The notes under the pieces are model-generated. The model worked only from the letters and a program-made list of their open reading frames with translations. It ran no database searches and was not told the DNA's origin. A program made the position numbers and the translations under genes. Below are positions 33,501 to 41,217 of a stretch of 62,890 bases of DNA, piece after piece (position 1 is the first letter of the stretch; each line of letters begins with the position of its first letter). Origin of the DNA: Blautia sp. (lineage in GTDB: Bacteria > Bacillota > Clostridia > Lachnospirales > Lachnospiraceae); the NCBI GenBank assembly GCA_017459635.1, contig JAFUCO010000046.1, positions 1 to 62,890 of the forward strand. Direction: 5' to 3'.

Positions 33501-34433
33501 ATGATACTGACAGTGACAGCTAATGCCGCGATCGATAAACGCTATGTTGTGGAACGGTTTGGCGTGGGAAGCGTTAACCGTGTAAAATCCTGCCAGGCCA
33601 ATGCCGGCGGCAAGGGGATCAATGTAGCCAGAGTTGCTTCGATAGTCGGCGAGAAGATGACAGCGACAGGTTTCCTCGGGGGACATGCCGGTAAATTCAT
33701 TTCCGAAAGAGTTGAAGCGAGAGGCATTAAAAGCGATTTTGTATGGTGTGAAGGCGAGAGCCGTACCTGCATAAACATATACAATGAGATCACGGGGGAA
33801 CAGACAGAATTCCTTGAACCGGGTTTTACCGTTACGAAGGAGGACTGTGACAGGCTGGTAGAAAAGTACAGCACTATTCTCCCGGACTGCCGTGTGGTGG
33901 CGATCTCGGGAAGTACTCCTGCAGGAGCCGGATCCGCGCTTTATAAAGAATTGATCTTTGAGGCCGAAGAGGCGGGGAAACCGGTAATCCTGGATACTTC
34001 AGGAAAGCTGCTTGAGGAATGCCTTGCTGCAAGGCCTACAATGATAAAGCCTAATATAGATGAGATAAGACAGCTTACCGGAAGACCGATGAACAGCCGT
34101 GAAGCGATCATCGCTGCAGCACGCGACCTGCATCATGAAGGTATCAGGATCGTTGTGATCTCTCTTGGCAGCAAAGGGTCGCTGCTGTCGTGCGATGAAG
34201 GAGTTTTCGACGTAACGGTTCCTAAGATAGAAGCCGCAAATACTGTCGGCTGTGGTGATTCGATGATAGCCGGATTTGCTGTCGGTATGTCAAGAGGACT
34301 TCCGATAACAGAAACTATAAGGCTTGCGAGCGCTGTATCAGCCGCAAATGCCATGCGGCTGGAAACCGGCTTCGTGGTGATGGACGATGTGAACCGCCTG
34401 ATGCCGCAGATCGAGATCCGCAAGATAAGATAA
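33501..34433 (+). CDS. PfkB-family kinase (1-phosphofructokinase / tagatose-6-phosphate kinase type)
   Basis: A 310-residue ribokinase-superfamily sugar-phosphate kinase. The N-terminal GGKGINVARV and the C-terminal NTVGCGDSMIAGFAVG (catalytic Asp in GCGDS) are the two PfkB signatures; the ILDTSGKLL and KPNIDEIRQL blocks are those of the LacC/FruK branch, which phosphorylates ketose phosphates. With GatD upstream and a ketose-bisphosphate aldolase in the same cluster, tagatose 6-phosphate (at C1) is the likely substrate; fructose 1-phosphate is the alternative. AGGTGG lies 6 bases before the ATG. It is the last gene of the plus-strand catabolic run. Confidence 0.9.
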   Translation: MILTVTANAAIDKRYVVERFGVGSVNRVKSCQANAGGKGINVARVASIVGEKMTATGFLGGHAGKFISERVEARGIKSDFVWCEGESRTCINIYNEITGEQTEFLEPGFTVTKEDCDRLVEKYSTILPDCRVVAISGSTPAGAGSALYKELIFEAEEAGKPVILDTSGKLLEECLAARPTMIKPNIDEIRQLTGRPMNSREAIIAAARDLHHEGIRIVVISLGSKGSLLSCDEGVFDVTVPKIEAANTVGCGDSMIAGFAVGMSRGLPITETIRLASAVSAANAMRLETGFVVMDDVNRLMPQIEIRKIR

Positions 34434-34497
34434 GAAAGGATACGCCTGATGATGCGCATCCATGGACTGAGTCTTAAGCAGCTGCTGTGCTATGCGC

Positions 34498-34890
34498 TCA
34501 GAGCCGCTGGGCGAATTCCACCTTTTCCTTATTTGGTCCTTCGATAGTGAAGTATTTGACTCCGTTATCCCAGAAAGGAAGAAAATGGATCTCATCGTTC
34601 AGAGTGTTTATACCGCGGGAGCAGATAAAATCATAGGCACCCTCGATGTCGTTTACGGATATGGCGAAGTGTTCTATTGCGCCATGGCACATATGGGCTT
34701 CGCTGCATTCGTACACCTCGAGCATCAGATTGCCGAGCTGCAAAAAGTTTACAACCGATCCGTCCTTCGGATCAGTCGTAGTATGGACTACATCGAAACC
34801 GAGCTCGGTGTAAAAGATAAGGGATTCCATCATGTCCTTTGTAGGGATGCCAATATGGGCAAGACCTTCTGTATAGTCGGTTATTCTCAA
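34498..34890 (-). CDS. VOC-family (glyoxalase I-like) metalloprotein
   Basis: A 130-residue single-domain member of the vicinal oxygen chelate fold. The metal set looks complete: His in LAHIGIPT, Glu in LEVYE, His in IEHFAISV and Glu in KVEFAQ. This HEHE pattern fits glyoxalase I-type isomerases and some epimerases. The TTG start at 34890 is chosen because AGAGG lies 9 bases upstream; a TTG at 34899 directly abuts it. It runs against the flanking sugar genes, between the catabolic and the transport units. Methylglyoxal from DHAP is a plausible target, but a sugar-derivative epimerase is equally possible. Confidence 0.82.
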   Translation of the reverse strand: MRITDYTEGLAHIGIPTKDMMESLIFYTELGFDVVHTTTDPKDGSVVNFLQLGNLMLEVYECSEAHMCHGAIEHFAISVNDIEGAYDFICSRGINTLNDEIHFLPFWDNGVKYFTIEGPNKEKVEFAQRL

Positions 34891-34991
34891 TTTATTCAAC
34901 CTCTTTTCTTTAATACGTTATGTGACGGTGATGCCGCCGCATAAGAATCATAACACAGGAATGAAATCACATCAAGTGAATAAGGTGTGTT

Positions 34992-35019
34992 GTTACTGTT
35001 TACGGCTGTGAACAGTAAC
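34992..35019. repeat. Solo terminal-repeat hairpin of the MITE-like family
   Basis: GTTACTGTTTAC and GTGAACAGTAAC face each other across four bases, forming a 12-bp stem. The arms equal the ends of the elements at 24883 and 21260 with the interior missing. It sits between the VOC gene and the ABC promoter; no gene is present in 34900-35214. Confidence 0.65.
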
Positions 35020-35041
35020 CACCAAATTCACAAAATATCTG

Positions 35042-35090
35042 TTGACAAAAAAATGTCCATGTAGGATAATAAGTATGCGTGAAACGTTTC
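35042..35090 (+). promoter_or_regulatory. ABC transporter promoter with a LacI-type operator
   Basis: TTGACA (35042-35047) and GATAAT (35065-35070) have 17-base spacing. GAAACGTTTC (35081-35090) lies at the start region, the same core and about the same position as at the aldolase promoter. The two units are therefore likely one regulon. Confidence 0.75.
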
Positions 35091-35214
35091 GTTCTGCCGT
35101 TCGTTTGACGATTATTCACAAAATCCTGCATTCTTTCGGGAAAAAGCGGAGAGCAGTAAGTGCCGCATACCCGCAAGGCATCGGGGCAAAGTACATTTAG
35201 CGGGAGGTAAGAAA

Positions 35215-36192
35215 TTGGAAGGCATTAAACAAAACCCAATCGTTAAGAAGCTGGGGTTCAACCGCATCATCCTGTTCTGCATACTGGTCCTTCTGTATGT
35301 GGCGTTCTCCATTGCCATTCCGGGATTTGCCGGCATGGCGCGTATCATGAGTATCCTCAATTATGTTTACTTTCTTGGATTCCTTGCGCTCGGCGTTACT
35401 TTTGTAATTGCAACGGGCGGCATCGATTTCTCAATTGGGCCGGTTATGTTCTGCTGTGCCCTTATCGCAGGCTATTCACTCAACACCTACAAGCTGCCGG
35501 TTGCTGCAGCCCTTCTGCTCAGCATCGTCATCGGCTTCTGCTTCGGAATCTTCAACGGATGGCTGGTTGCATTTGTAGGAGTTCCCCCCTTTATCGTATC
35601 AATGGCTTCGATGAACATTGCCAAGGGCCTTGGCTCTGTGTTCACAAAGACCCAGTCAGTCAGCTGGCCGCAGGCAAATGACCCGGAAGGCAGAGGATGG
35701 TTCCGTAACCTTGTCAAAGTCGGAGGCGTTCCCACCGGACTTATCATTTTTGCCATATTCGTAGTAATACTTTTTATCATCATGAACAATACCAAGCCGG
35801 GACGTTACATCCTTTCGCTTGGAAGCAATAAAGAAGCGGTCCGCCTTTCGGGCGTAAATGTACGCAAATGGCAGATGCTTGCATACGTGATATGCGGTAC
35901 TCTGGTAGGAATTGCCGCGATATTCTTTGTCGGAGCTTATACGACAGTACAGCCCGGTCTTGGCGACACTTACAACAATGAGGCAATAGCTTCATGTGTT
36001 ATGGGTGGTACTTCGATGGCCGGCGGTCTTGCCTCCATCGGCGGAACCGTTATCGGAGTGTTCGTCATTTCACTGCTTCAGGAAGGTATCATGGCTCTCC
36101 GTATGACAAAAGAGGTTCAGATGATAATCACCGGCCTGATCGTTATTGTGTTCGTGTATGCGGATGTTTCGGCAAGACGCCGCAAGAACTGA
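35215..36192 (+). CDS. Sugar ABC transporter permease 1 (RbsC family)
   Basis: A 325-residue integral membrane protein with about eight to ten helices and the branched-chain/ribose permease pattern (TGGIDFSIGPVMFCCALIAG, SLGSNKEAVRLSGVNVRKWQ, GGTSMAGGLASIGGTVIGV). It forms half of the membrane channel. The start is a TTG with GGGAGG 7 bases upstream. It is the first gene of the transporter operon; the ATPase follows 17 bp later. It differs clearly from the second permease at 37719, so the channel is probably a heterodimer. Confidence 0.93.
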   Translation: MEGIKQNPIVKKLGFNRIILFCILVLLYVAFSIAIPGFAGMARIMSILNYVYFLGFLALGVTFVIATGGIDFSIGPVMFCCALIAGYSLNTYKLPVAAALLLSIVIGFCFGIFNGWLVAFVGVPPFIVSMASMNIAKGLGSVFTKTQSVSWPQANDPEGRGWFRNLVKVGGVPTGLIIFAIFVVILFIIMNNTKPGRYILSLGSNKEAVRLSGVNVRKWQMLAYVICGTLVGIAAIFFVGAYTTVQPGLGDTYNNEAIASCVMGGTSMAGGLASIGGTVIGVFVISLLQEGIMALRMTKEVQMIITGLIVIVFVYADVSARRRKN

Positions 36193-36209
36193 TGAAAGGA
36201 GAAGGAAAA

Positions 36210-37706
36210 ATGGGTGAAGTTATCTTAACAATGAAAGGCATCGACAAATCCTTCCCCGGCGTACACGCACTGGATCATGTCGATCTGGAACTGAGAAAAG
36301 GCGAAGTTCATGCTCTTATGGGCGAGAACGGCGCAGGCAAATCGACCCTGATGAAGGTTCTCACCGGTATCTACACAAAGGACTCCGGAACCATCACCTT
36401 CGAAGGGAAAGAAGTGGAATTCCACAACACACACGAAGCTCAGGAAGCGGGCATCGTTATCGTTCATCAGGAGCTTAACATGGTAGGTGACCTGACGGTT
36501 GCGCAGAACATCTTTATCGGCCGTGAATTCAAGAAGGGCATAATGATCGATGACAAAAAGATGATCGCGGAATCCCGCAAGCTTTTTGATGAGCTGCACA
36601 TCGACATCGACCCGAAGGCCAAGATGAGCGACCTGACAGTCGGCAAGCAGCAGATGTGCGAGATAGCAAAGGCAATCTCCCATAAGGCAAAGGTCATTAT
36701 CTTTGACGAGCCTTCCGCGGCTCTGACAGAGAAGGAGATCGAGGATCTGTTCGTTATCATCCGTGATCTTCGTAAGCAGAATCTGGGCATCATCTACATC
36801 TCACACCGTATGGATGAGATCAAGGTCATTACCGACCGTGTCACGGTAATGCGTGACGGCGGTTATGTTGGAACCCTGATAACTGAAGAGTGTACAAAGG
36901 AAGACATCATCAACATGATGGTCGGCCGTGTCATCTATGAGGATCCGAAGACGCACAGCATGGTACCGGATGACGCTCCTGTAGTACTTAAGGTGGAACA
37001 CCTTAATGCAGGAAAGATGGTACAGGATGTAAGCTTTGAACTTAAGAAGGGCGAGATCCTCGGCTTCTCAGGACTTATGGGTGCGGGACGTACCGAGACA
37101 GCCAGAGCGCTGTTCGGAGCCGACCCGAAGACCGGGGGGGACATCTACATCAACGGCCAGAAGGTCACCATCAATTCCCCGGAGGATGCTGTTAAGCATG
37201 GTATCGGATACCTGTCAGAGGATCGCAAGCGTTACGGTATCGTCGTTCAGAAGACCATTACGGAAAACTCCACGATGGCAACGATGGAGAAATTCACCAG
37301 CGGCCTGTTTATAAACAAAGGAGCCGAGAAAAAGGCTGCCGAGCAGTATATTAAGGAGCTGGCGACCAAGACCCCGAGCGCGGATGAACTGGTCGTTAAC
37401 CTGTCGGGCGGCAACCAGCAGAAGGTTGTTATCGCCAAGTGGCTGGTCCGCAACTGTGATATCCTTATCTTCGATGAGCCGACAAGAGGTATCGACGTTG
37501 GTGCCAAGAATGAGATCTACAAACTGATGAACCGTCTGGCAGCAGAGGGCAAATCCATCATCATGATCTCTTCCGAGATGACAGAGATACTTCGTATGAG
37601 CGACCGTATAGTGGTAATGTGCGAAGGCAAAAAGACCGGCGAGATCAGGATAGAGGACGCTACTCAGGAAGCGATCATGGACAAAGCGACCAGGGATATC
37701 AACTGA
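36210..37706 (+). CDS. Sugar ABC transporter ATPase (RbsA/MglA type, double domain)
   Basis: A 498-residue fusion of two nucleotide-binding domains that powers uptake. The first domain has a full Walker A (GENGAGKST) and Walker B (VIIFDEPSAALT) but a weak signature (LTVGKQQM). The second has a degraded Walker A (GLMGAGRTE) and a full signature (LSGGNQQKV). This asymmetry is normal for RbsA/MglA/XylG proteins. AGGAG lies 8 bases before the ATG. An ORF extending back to 35994 overlaps the permease in another frame and is not the start. Confidence 0.95.
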   Translation: MGEVILTMKGIDKSFPGVHALDHVDLELRKGEVHALMGENGAGKSTLMKVLTGIYTKDSGTITFEGKEVEFHNTHEAQEAGIVIVHQELNMVGDLTVAQNIFIGREFKKGIMIDDKKMIAESRKLFDELHIDIDPKAKMSDLTVGKQQMCEIAKAISHKAKVIIFDEPSAALTEKEIEDLFVIIRDLRKQNLGIIYISHRMDEIKVITDRVTVMRDGGYVGTLITEECTKEDIINMMVGRVIYEDPKTHSMVPDDAPVVLKVEHLNAGKMVQDVSFELKKGEILGFSGLMGAGRTETARALFGADPKTGGDIYINGQKVTINSPEDAVKHGIGYLSEDRKRYGIVVQKTITENSTMATMEKFTSGLFINKGAEKKAAEQYIKELATKTPSADELVVNLSGGNQQKVVIAKWLVRNCDILIFDEPTRGIDVGAKNEIYKLMNRLAAEGKSIIMISSEMTEILRMSDRIVVMCEGKKTGEIRIEDATQEAIMDKATRDIN

Positions 37707-37718
37707 CAGGGGGATTAA

Positions 37719-38690
37719 ATGATGACGAAGAAAAAATCAATATTTACTCAGGAAGTTATCGTTGGAATCGTGCTGGTCGCCCTGTACTTTTTCTTCAGGA
37801 CCATCAGCGCCGACTTCGGTAAGTATACAACTTTCCTGAGCATGATGGATATTTCATACTATTATGTATTTATGGCTATCGGCGTGGCCTTCCCGCTTAT
37901 CACCGGCGGTGTTGATCTTTCGATCGGTACAGGAATGATCTGCTACGCTCTGGCAGGCGGCTTTATGATCCGCCAGTATGGCTGGCCTACCGGCCTTGCC
38001 ATCTGCCTGTCGATCGTTTTCGGTCTTGCTATCGGCCTTTTGAACGGTGTGCTGATCGCTCTTATGGGGCTGCCGCCTTTCCTGGCTACTCTTTGTACCT
38101 GTATGATCACCCGTGGCCTTGGCTCTGTTGTTACCGGTTCCTTTGCGGTTCCGTGGCCGACTGCCAAACAGCCTAACGGATGGTTCCACTCGATCTTCAA
38201 GATCACACTGGAAAACAAGACTAAAATTCCGCTCGGACTTGTCTGGGTTATCCTGCTTATGCTGATCATGCAGTTCGTGCTGGCACATACCAAATTCGGA
38301 CGTTACACTATAGCTATCGGTTCCAACAAGGAAGCTGCCATGCTTTCCGGAATCAATGTTAAGTTCTATCATGTGATGGTCTACGCGGTGAGCGGGCTTT
38401 TCGCAGGACTTGCATCTATCGCATACGGCGCGGTCATCAAGACCGTTCAGCCGGGTACCGGAGCCGGTATGGAGCTTGATGCTATCGGCGGTGCCATAGT
38501 CGGCGGCGTATCGGCATCAGGCGGATACGGAACCATATACGGAACAGTTATCGGAGCATATGTCATTATCTTCCTTAAACAGGGACTTCCGTACATCGGA
38601 TTTAACGCAAACATGCAGCAGATCATCACAGGCCTTGTACTTATAGGCGCTGTTGCCATCGATATTGTAAAGAGGAAAGTTGTCAAATAA
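37719..38690 (+). CDS. Sugar ABC transporter permease 2 (RbsC family)
   Basis: A 323-residue partner permease with the same family motifs (TGGVDLSIGTGMICYALAGG, AIGSNKEAAMLSGINVKFYH, GGVSASGGYGTIYGTVIGA). It starts 12 bp after the ATPase stop and ends 150 bp before the binding protein gene. Most RbsABC systems use one permease as a homodimer; here two related ones are encoded. Confidence 0.93.
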   Translation: MMTKKKSIFTQEVIVGIVLVALYFFFRTISADFGKYTTFLSMMDISYYYVFMAIGVAFPLITGGVDLSIGTGMICYALAGGFMIRQYGWPTGLAICLSIVFGLAIGLLNGVLIALMGLPPFLATLCTCMITRGLGSVVTGSFAVPWPTAKQPNGWFHSIFKITLENKTKIPLGLVWVILLMLIMQFVLAHTKFGRYTIAIGSNKEAAMLSGINVKFYHVMVYAVSGLFAGLASIAYGAVIKTVQPGTGAGMELDAIGGAIVGGVSASGGYGTIYGTVIGAYVIIFLKQGLPYIGFNANMQQIITGLVLIGAVAIDIVKRKVVK

Positions 38691-38756
38691 ACTCTACTAT
38701 TGCCTTATCACCTGTACATTATATGCAGCAGTTCAGAACAGATACCATTATTTCTG

Positions 38757-38784
38757 AAAATCACCCCGATGACGGGGGATTTTA
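38757..38784 (+). promoter_or_regulatory. Stem-loop between permease 2 and the binding protein gene
   Basis: AAAATCACCCC pairs with GGGGGATTTT over a GATGAC loop. No T tract beyond TTTT follows. A hairpin here could protect or process the message so that binding protein is made in excess over permease, as in other ABC operons; that role is inferred. Confidence 0.45.
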
Positions 38785-38840
38785 TAAAAGGGATCAGGAC
38801 GGTCCCGAAAATGATTCATTCACAAAAGGAGGAAAAACGA

Positions 38841-39944
38841 ATGATGAAAAAAGCTTTAGCAGTTATCATGTCTGCAGCACTGGTAGGAAGCCTTGCATGC
38901 GCACCGGTTTTCGCTGAGAACCTCTCCGATACTTCAGAGGGTATCGCTCAGTTTGATGGCCTTACCGCTAACGAGCCGTATGACTTCCAGATCGTTGTTA
39001 AATCATTCCAGTCAACATACTGGCAGGCAGCTCTGCAGGGTATGGATCAGGCAAAAGATGAGCTTGGTGTTACCTATTCAGCTCAGGGACCGGCTTCCGA
39101 ATCTGACATCGCAGATCAGGTTAACATGCTGAACAGCGCTATCAACGGCGCACCGGCTGGTGTTGGCCTTGCGGCATGCGATACTTCTTCCGTACTTGAG
39201 TCTCTGCAGACAGCAGCTGACAACGGTGTTCCGATCGTAGCATTCGATACCGGTATCGCAGATGCTCCGGAAGGCTCAGTAGTTTGTACAGTTGTTACAG
39301 ACAACGTAGCAGCAGGTGAGGTTGCAGCAGTTAACCTTTATGAAGCAATCAAGGATCAGCTTGGCGATGGCACTGTACGTATCGGTGAGATCAACCAGGA
39401 CAACTATGCTCTCAACATTCAGCAGAGAGGCCTTGGCTTCATCAACAAGATCATCGAGCTTGCAAATGCAGACGGCTACAGCGTAGCTATGGAAGGCAAC
39501 GAATACTATGTAAACGAAGCAGTAGGCGCTGTTGAAGGCGATGCAGACATCATCCTTGAGGTTCGTGTACCGGCTCAGACAACAGTTGATATGTGCTCAA
39601 CAGAAGCTGGAACTATCCTTGACAAGGAAGACACAATCGCTGTATTCGGTTCCAACCAGACAGCAGCTGAGGGACTTCTTGTTGCAAACGACAACCGTGA
39701 GGTTCTTGGCGACACAATCGTTGGTGTAGGCTTTGATGCCGGTACATCAATCAAGGCAGCTGTAGAAGACGGCACATTCCTTGGCGCTGTTACACAGTCT
39801 CCTCTGATGATGGGCTACTACTGCATCTACGCTCTGACCGCAGCAGCAAACGGCCAGGAGCTTATCGATGTTCCGACAGACGGTTACTGGTATGACGCAT
39901 CCAACATGGATGACGAAGCAATCGCTCCGAACCTTTATGACTAA
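38841..39944 (+). CDS. Sugar ABC transporter substrate-binding protein
   Basis: Exported receptor for the sugar or sugar alcohol, 367 residues, of the type I periplasmic-binding-protein fold (ribose/galactose/allose group). The signal peptide MMKKALAVIMSAALVG is followed by either a lipid site at SLAC (Cys20) or a cleavage after VFA. IVVKSFQSTYWQAALQGMDQAKDELGV is the usual first strand-helix, and GVGFDAGTSIKAAVEDGTFLGAVTQSPLMMGYY the second half-lobe. AGGAGG lies 8 bases before the ATG. The evenly biased codon use fits high expression. No ligand-specific residues can be assigned by eye. A strong terminator follows. Confidence 0.93.
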   Translation: MMKKALAVIMSAALVGSLACAPVFAENLSDTSEGIAQFDGLTANEPYDFQIVVKSFQSTYWQAALQGMDQAKDELGVTYSAQGPASESDIADQVNMLNSAINGAPAGVGLAACDTSSVLESLQTAADNGVPIVAFDTGIADAPEGSVVCTVVTDNVAAGEVAAVNLYEAIKDQLGDGTVRIGEINQDNYALNIQQRGLGFINKIIELANADGYSVAMEGNEYYVNEAVGAVEGDADIILEVRVPAQTTVDMCSTEAGTILDKEDTIAVFGSNQTAAEGLLVANDNREVLGDTIVGVGFDAGTSIKAAVEDGTFLGAVTQSPLMMGYYCIYALTAAANGQELIDVPTDGYWYDASNMDDEAIAPNLYD

Positions 39945-39983
39945 TTAATATTACCGTCTGAAAATAAAATTGATTGATTAGAA

Positions 39984-40020
39984 GGGGCTGTGAAAAAAGT
40001 TTTACTTTTTTCACAGCCCC
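39984..40020 (+). terminator. Terminator of the ABC operon
   Basis: GGGGCTGTGAAAAAAGT pairs with ACTTTTTTCACAGCCCC, a 17-bp perfect stem over a 3-base loop. The T run is inside the stem, as in the sister copies at 45149 and 52083. Confidence 0.88.
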
Positions 40021-40067
40021 TGTATTATTTGAAAATATACTGTTATATTGTTGTAAGAAGCGTGCCC

Positions 40068-40104
40068 GGGGTGGAGAAAAAGACTTTTTTCACACCCCTT
40101 TTTT
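40068..40104 (+). terminator. Second terminator hairpin between the convergent units
   Basis: GGGGTGGAGAAAAAG pairs with CTTTTTTCACACCCC, followed by TTTTTTA. It abuts the stop of the opposing LacI gene. Confidence 0.75.
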
Positions 40105-41116
40105 AGGCAATATCTTTTACGGATTCGTGTTCCTGAATATCAGTATCCAGAACTATATGCTGCGGCGGACTGTCTGCACCATTTTTCTTTTCCTCTGCTC
40201 TGAGGATGAGGAGTTCTGCCGCACGATATGCGAGCTGCTCGGTAGGCTGTACCGCTCCGGTGATGCGCGGACGGATGATCTCCGAGAAGATCATACTGTC
40301 AAATGCTATCAGGGAGACATCATCCGGGTAGCTGAAGCCGGATGAGCTGACAGCCATTACAGCACCAATAAGGATCTCATAGTTGCACAGGAATACAGCG
40401 GTCGGTGGCTCTGGAAGAGAAAGCAGCTGCTGCATGCCTTCGTAGCCGGAGGAGATCGAAAGGCCTTCAGCGGATATTATATATTCGTCCGGTATACGGA
40501 TACCTGCCTTATCAATAGCGGCAATAAAGGCGCTTAAGCGCTCCTGCCCTGTATACTCTGTATGGGATGAGATCACTGCGATTTTACGATGATGATTGCG
40601 GATGAGTATGTCTACAAGGCGTTCTGTAGTCTGCCGGTTTGAGACCAGAACGCTGTCACAGTCATCCTCCCTGAACACCCGGTCCAGACATATTACAGGT
40701 ATTCCTGCATCCCTGGCAATTTTAAGGCAGGAGGGATCATCGGAAACAGGCATTATGATAATTCCATCCACATTTTTCTGAACCATTGAGCGGATGTTCT
40801 GTTTTTCGGCTTCAGGATTTTTGTTAGAATCACAGATCATCATTCCATAGCCATGTTTCCTGAGATATTCTCCAATATAACGCAGAAGTGTGCCTACAAA
40901 CAGATTTTCTACGGAGAAGACGATAACGCCCATGACCCGGGTCTGATTTGTGACAAGGCTGCGGGCGTTTTCATTAACCTGATAATTCAGGGCTTTGACG
41001 GCTTCGTCGATCTTGATTTTGTTCTCAGGAAGGACATTGCCTCCGTTGAGGTATTTTGAAATAGTAGCAAGCGAAAGGCCTGTCCTGTTCTTTATATCAA
41101 CGATGGTCGAGCGCAT
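40103..41116 (-). CDS. LacI-family transcriptional regulator 2
   Basis: A 337-residue regulator, convergent with the ABC operon. The helix-turn-helix is IVDIKNRTGLSLATISKYLNGGNV, nearly identical in its recognition part to that of the regulator at 29640, while the effector domains differ. It thus looks like a paralogue that reads the same GAAACGTTTC operator but senses another ligand, or binds one promoter preferentially. AGAGG lies upstream of the ATG at 41116. No copy of the operator is seen at its own promoter. Confidence 0.92.
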   Translation of the reverse strand: MRSTIVDIKNRTGLSLATISKYLNGGNVLPENKIKIDEAVKALNYQVNENARSLVTNQTRVMGVIVFSVENLFVGTLLRYIGEYLRKHGYGMMICDSNKNPEAEKQNIRSMVQKNVDGIIIMPVSDDPSCLKIARDAGIPVICLDRVFREDDCDSVLVSNRQTTERLVDILIRNHHRKIAVISSHTEYTGQERLSAFIAAIDKAGIRIPDEYIISAEGLSISSGYEGMQQLLSLPEPPTAVFLCNYEILIGAVMAVSSSGFSYPDDVSLIAFDSMIFSEIIRPRITGAVQPTEQLAYRAAELLILRAEEKKNGADSPPQHIVLDTDIQEHESVKDIA

Positions 41117-41217
41117 TTTGAACCTCTTTATCCTTTAGGAAGATAAAACTGTACGGATGCCGCAGCATCAATAAGGAGTGAAGCAGCCTGCTGCGGTGAG
41201 GACTTCTTCATAACTTA

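Noticed and set aside
35994-36209. Extended start of the ABC ATPase
   Set aside because: The extension lies in another frame of the permease 1 gene; the ATG at 36210 has a good ribosome binding site and the canonical N-terminus.
36467-36793. Antisense ORFs inside the ABC ATPase and permease genes
   Set aside because: Long antisense frames arise from the codon bias of these strongly expressed genes. None has a domain or a ribosome binding site.
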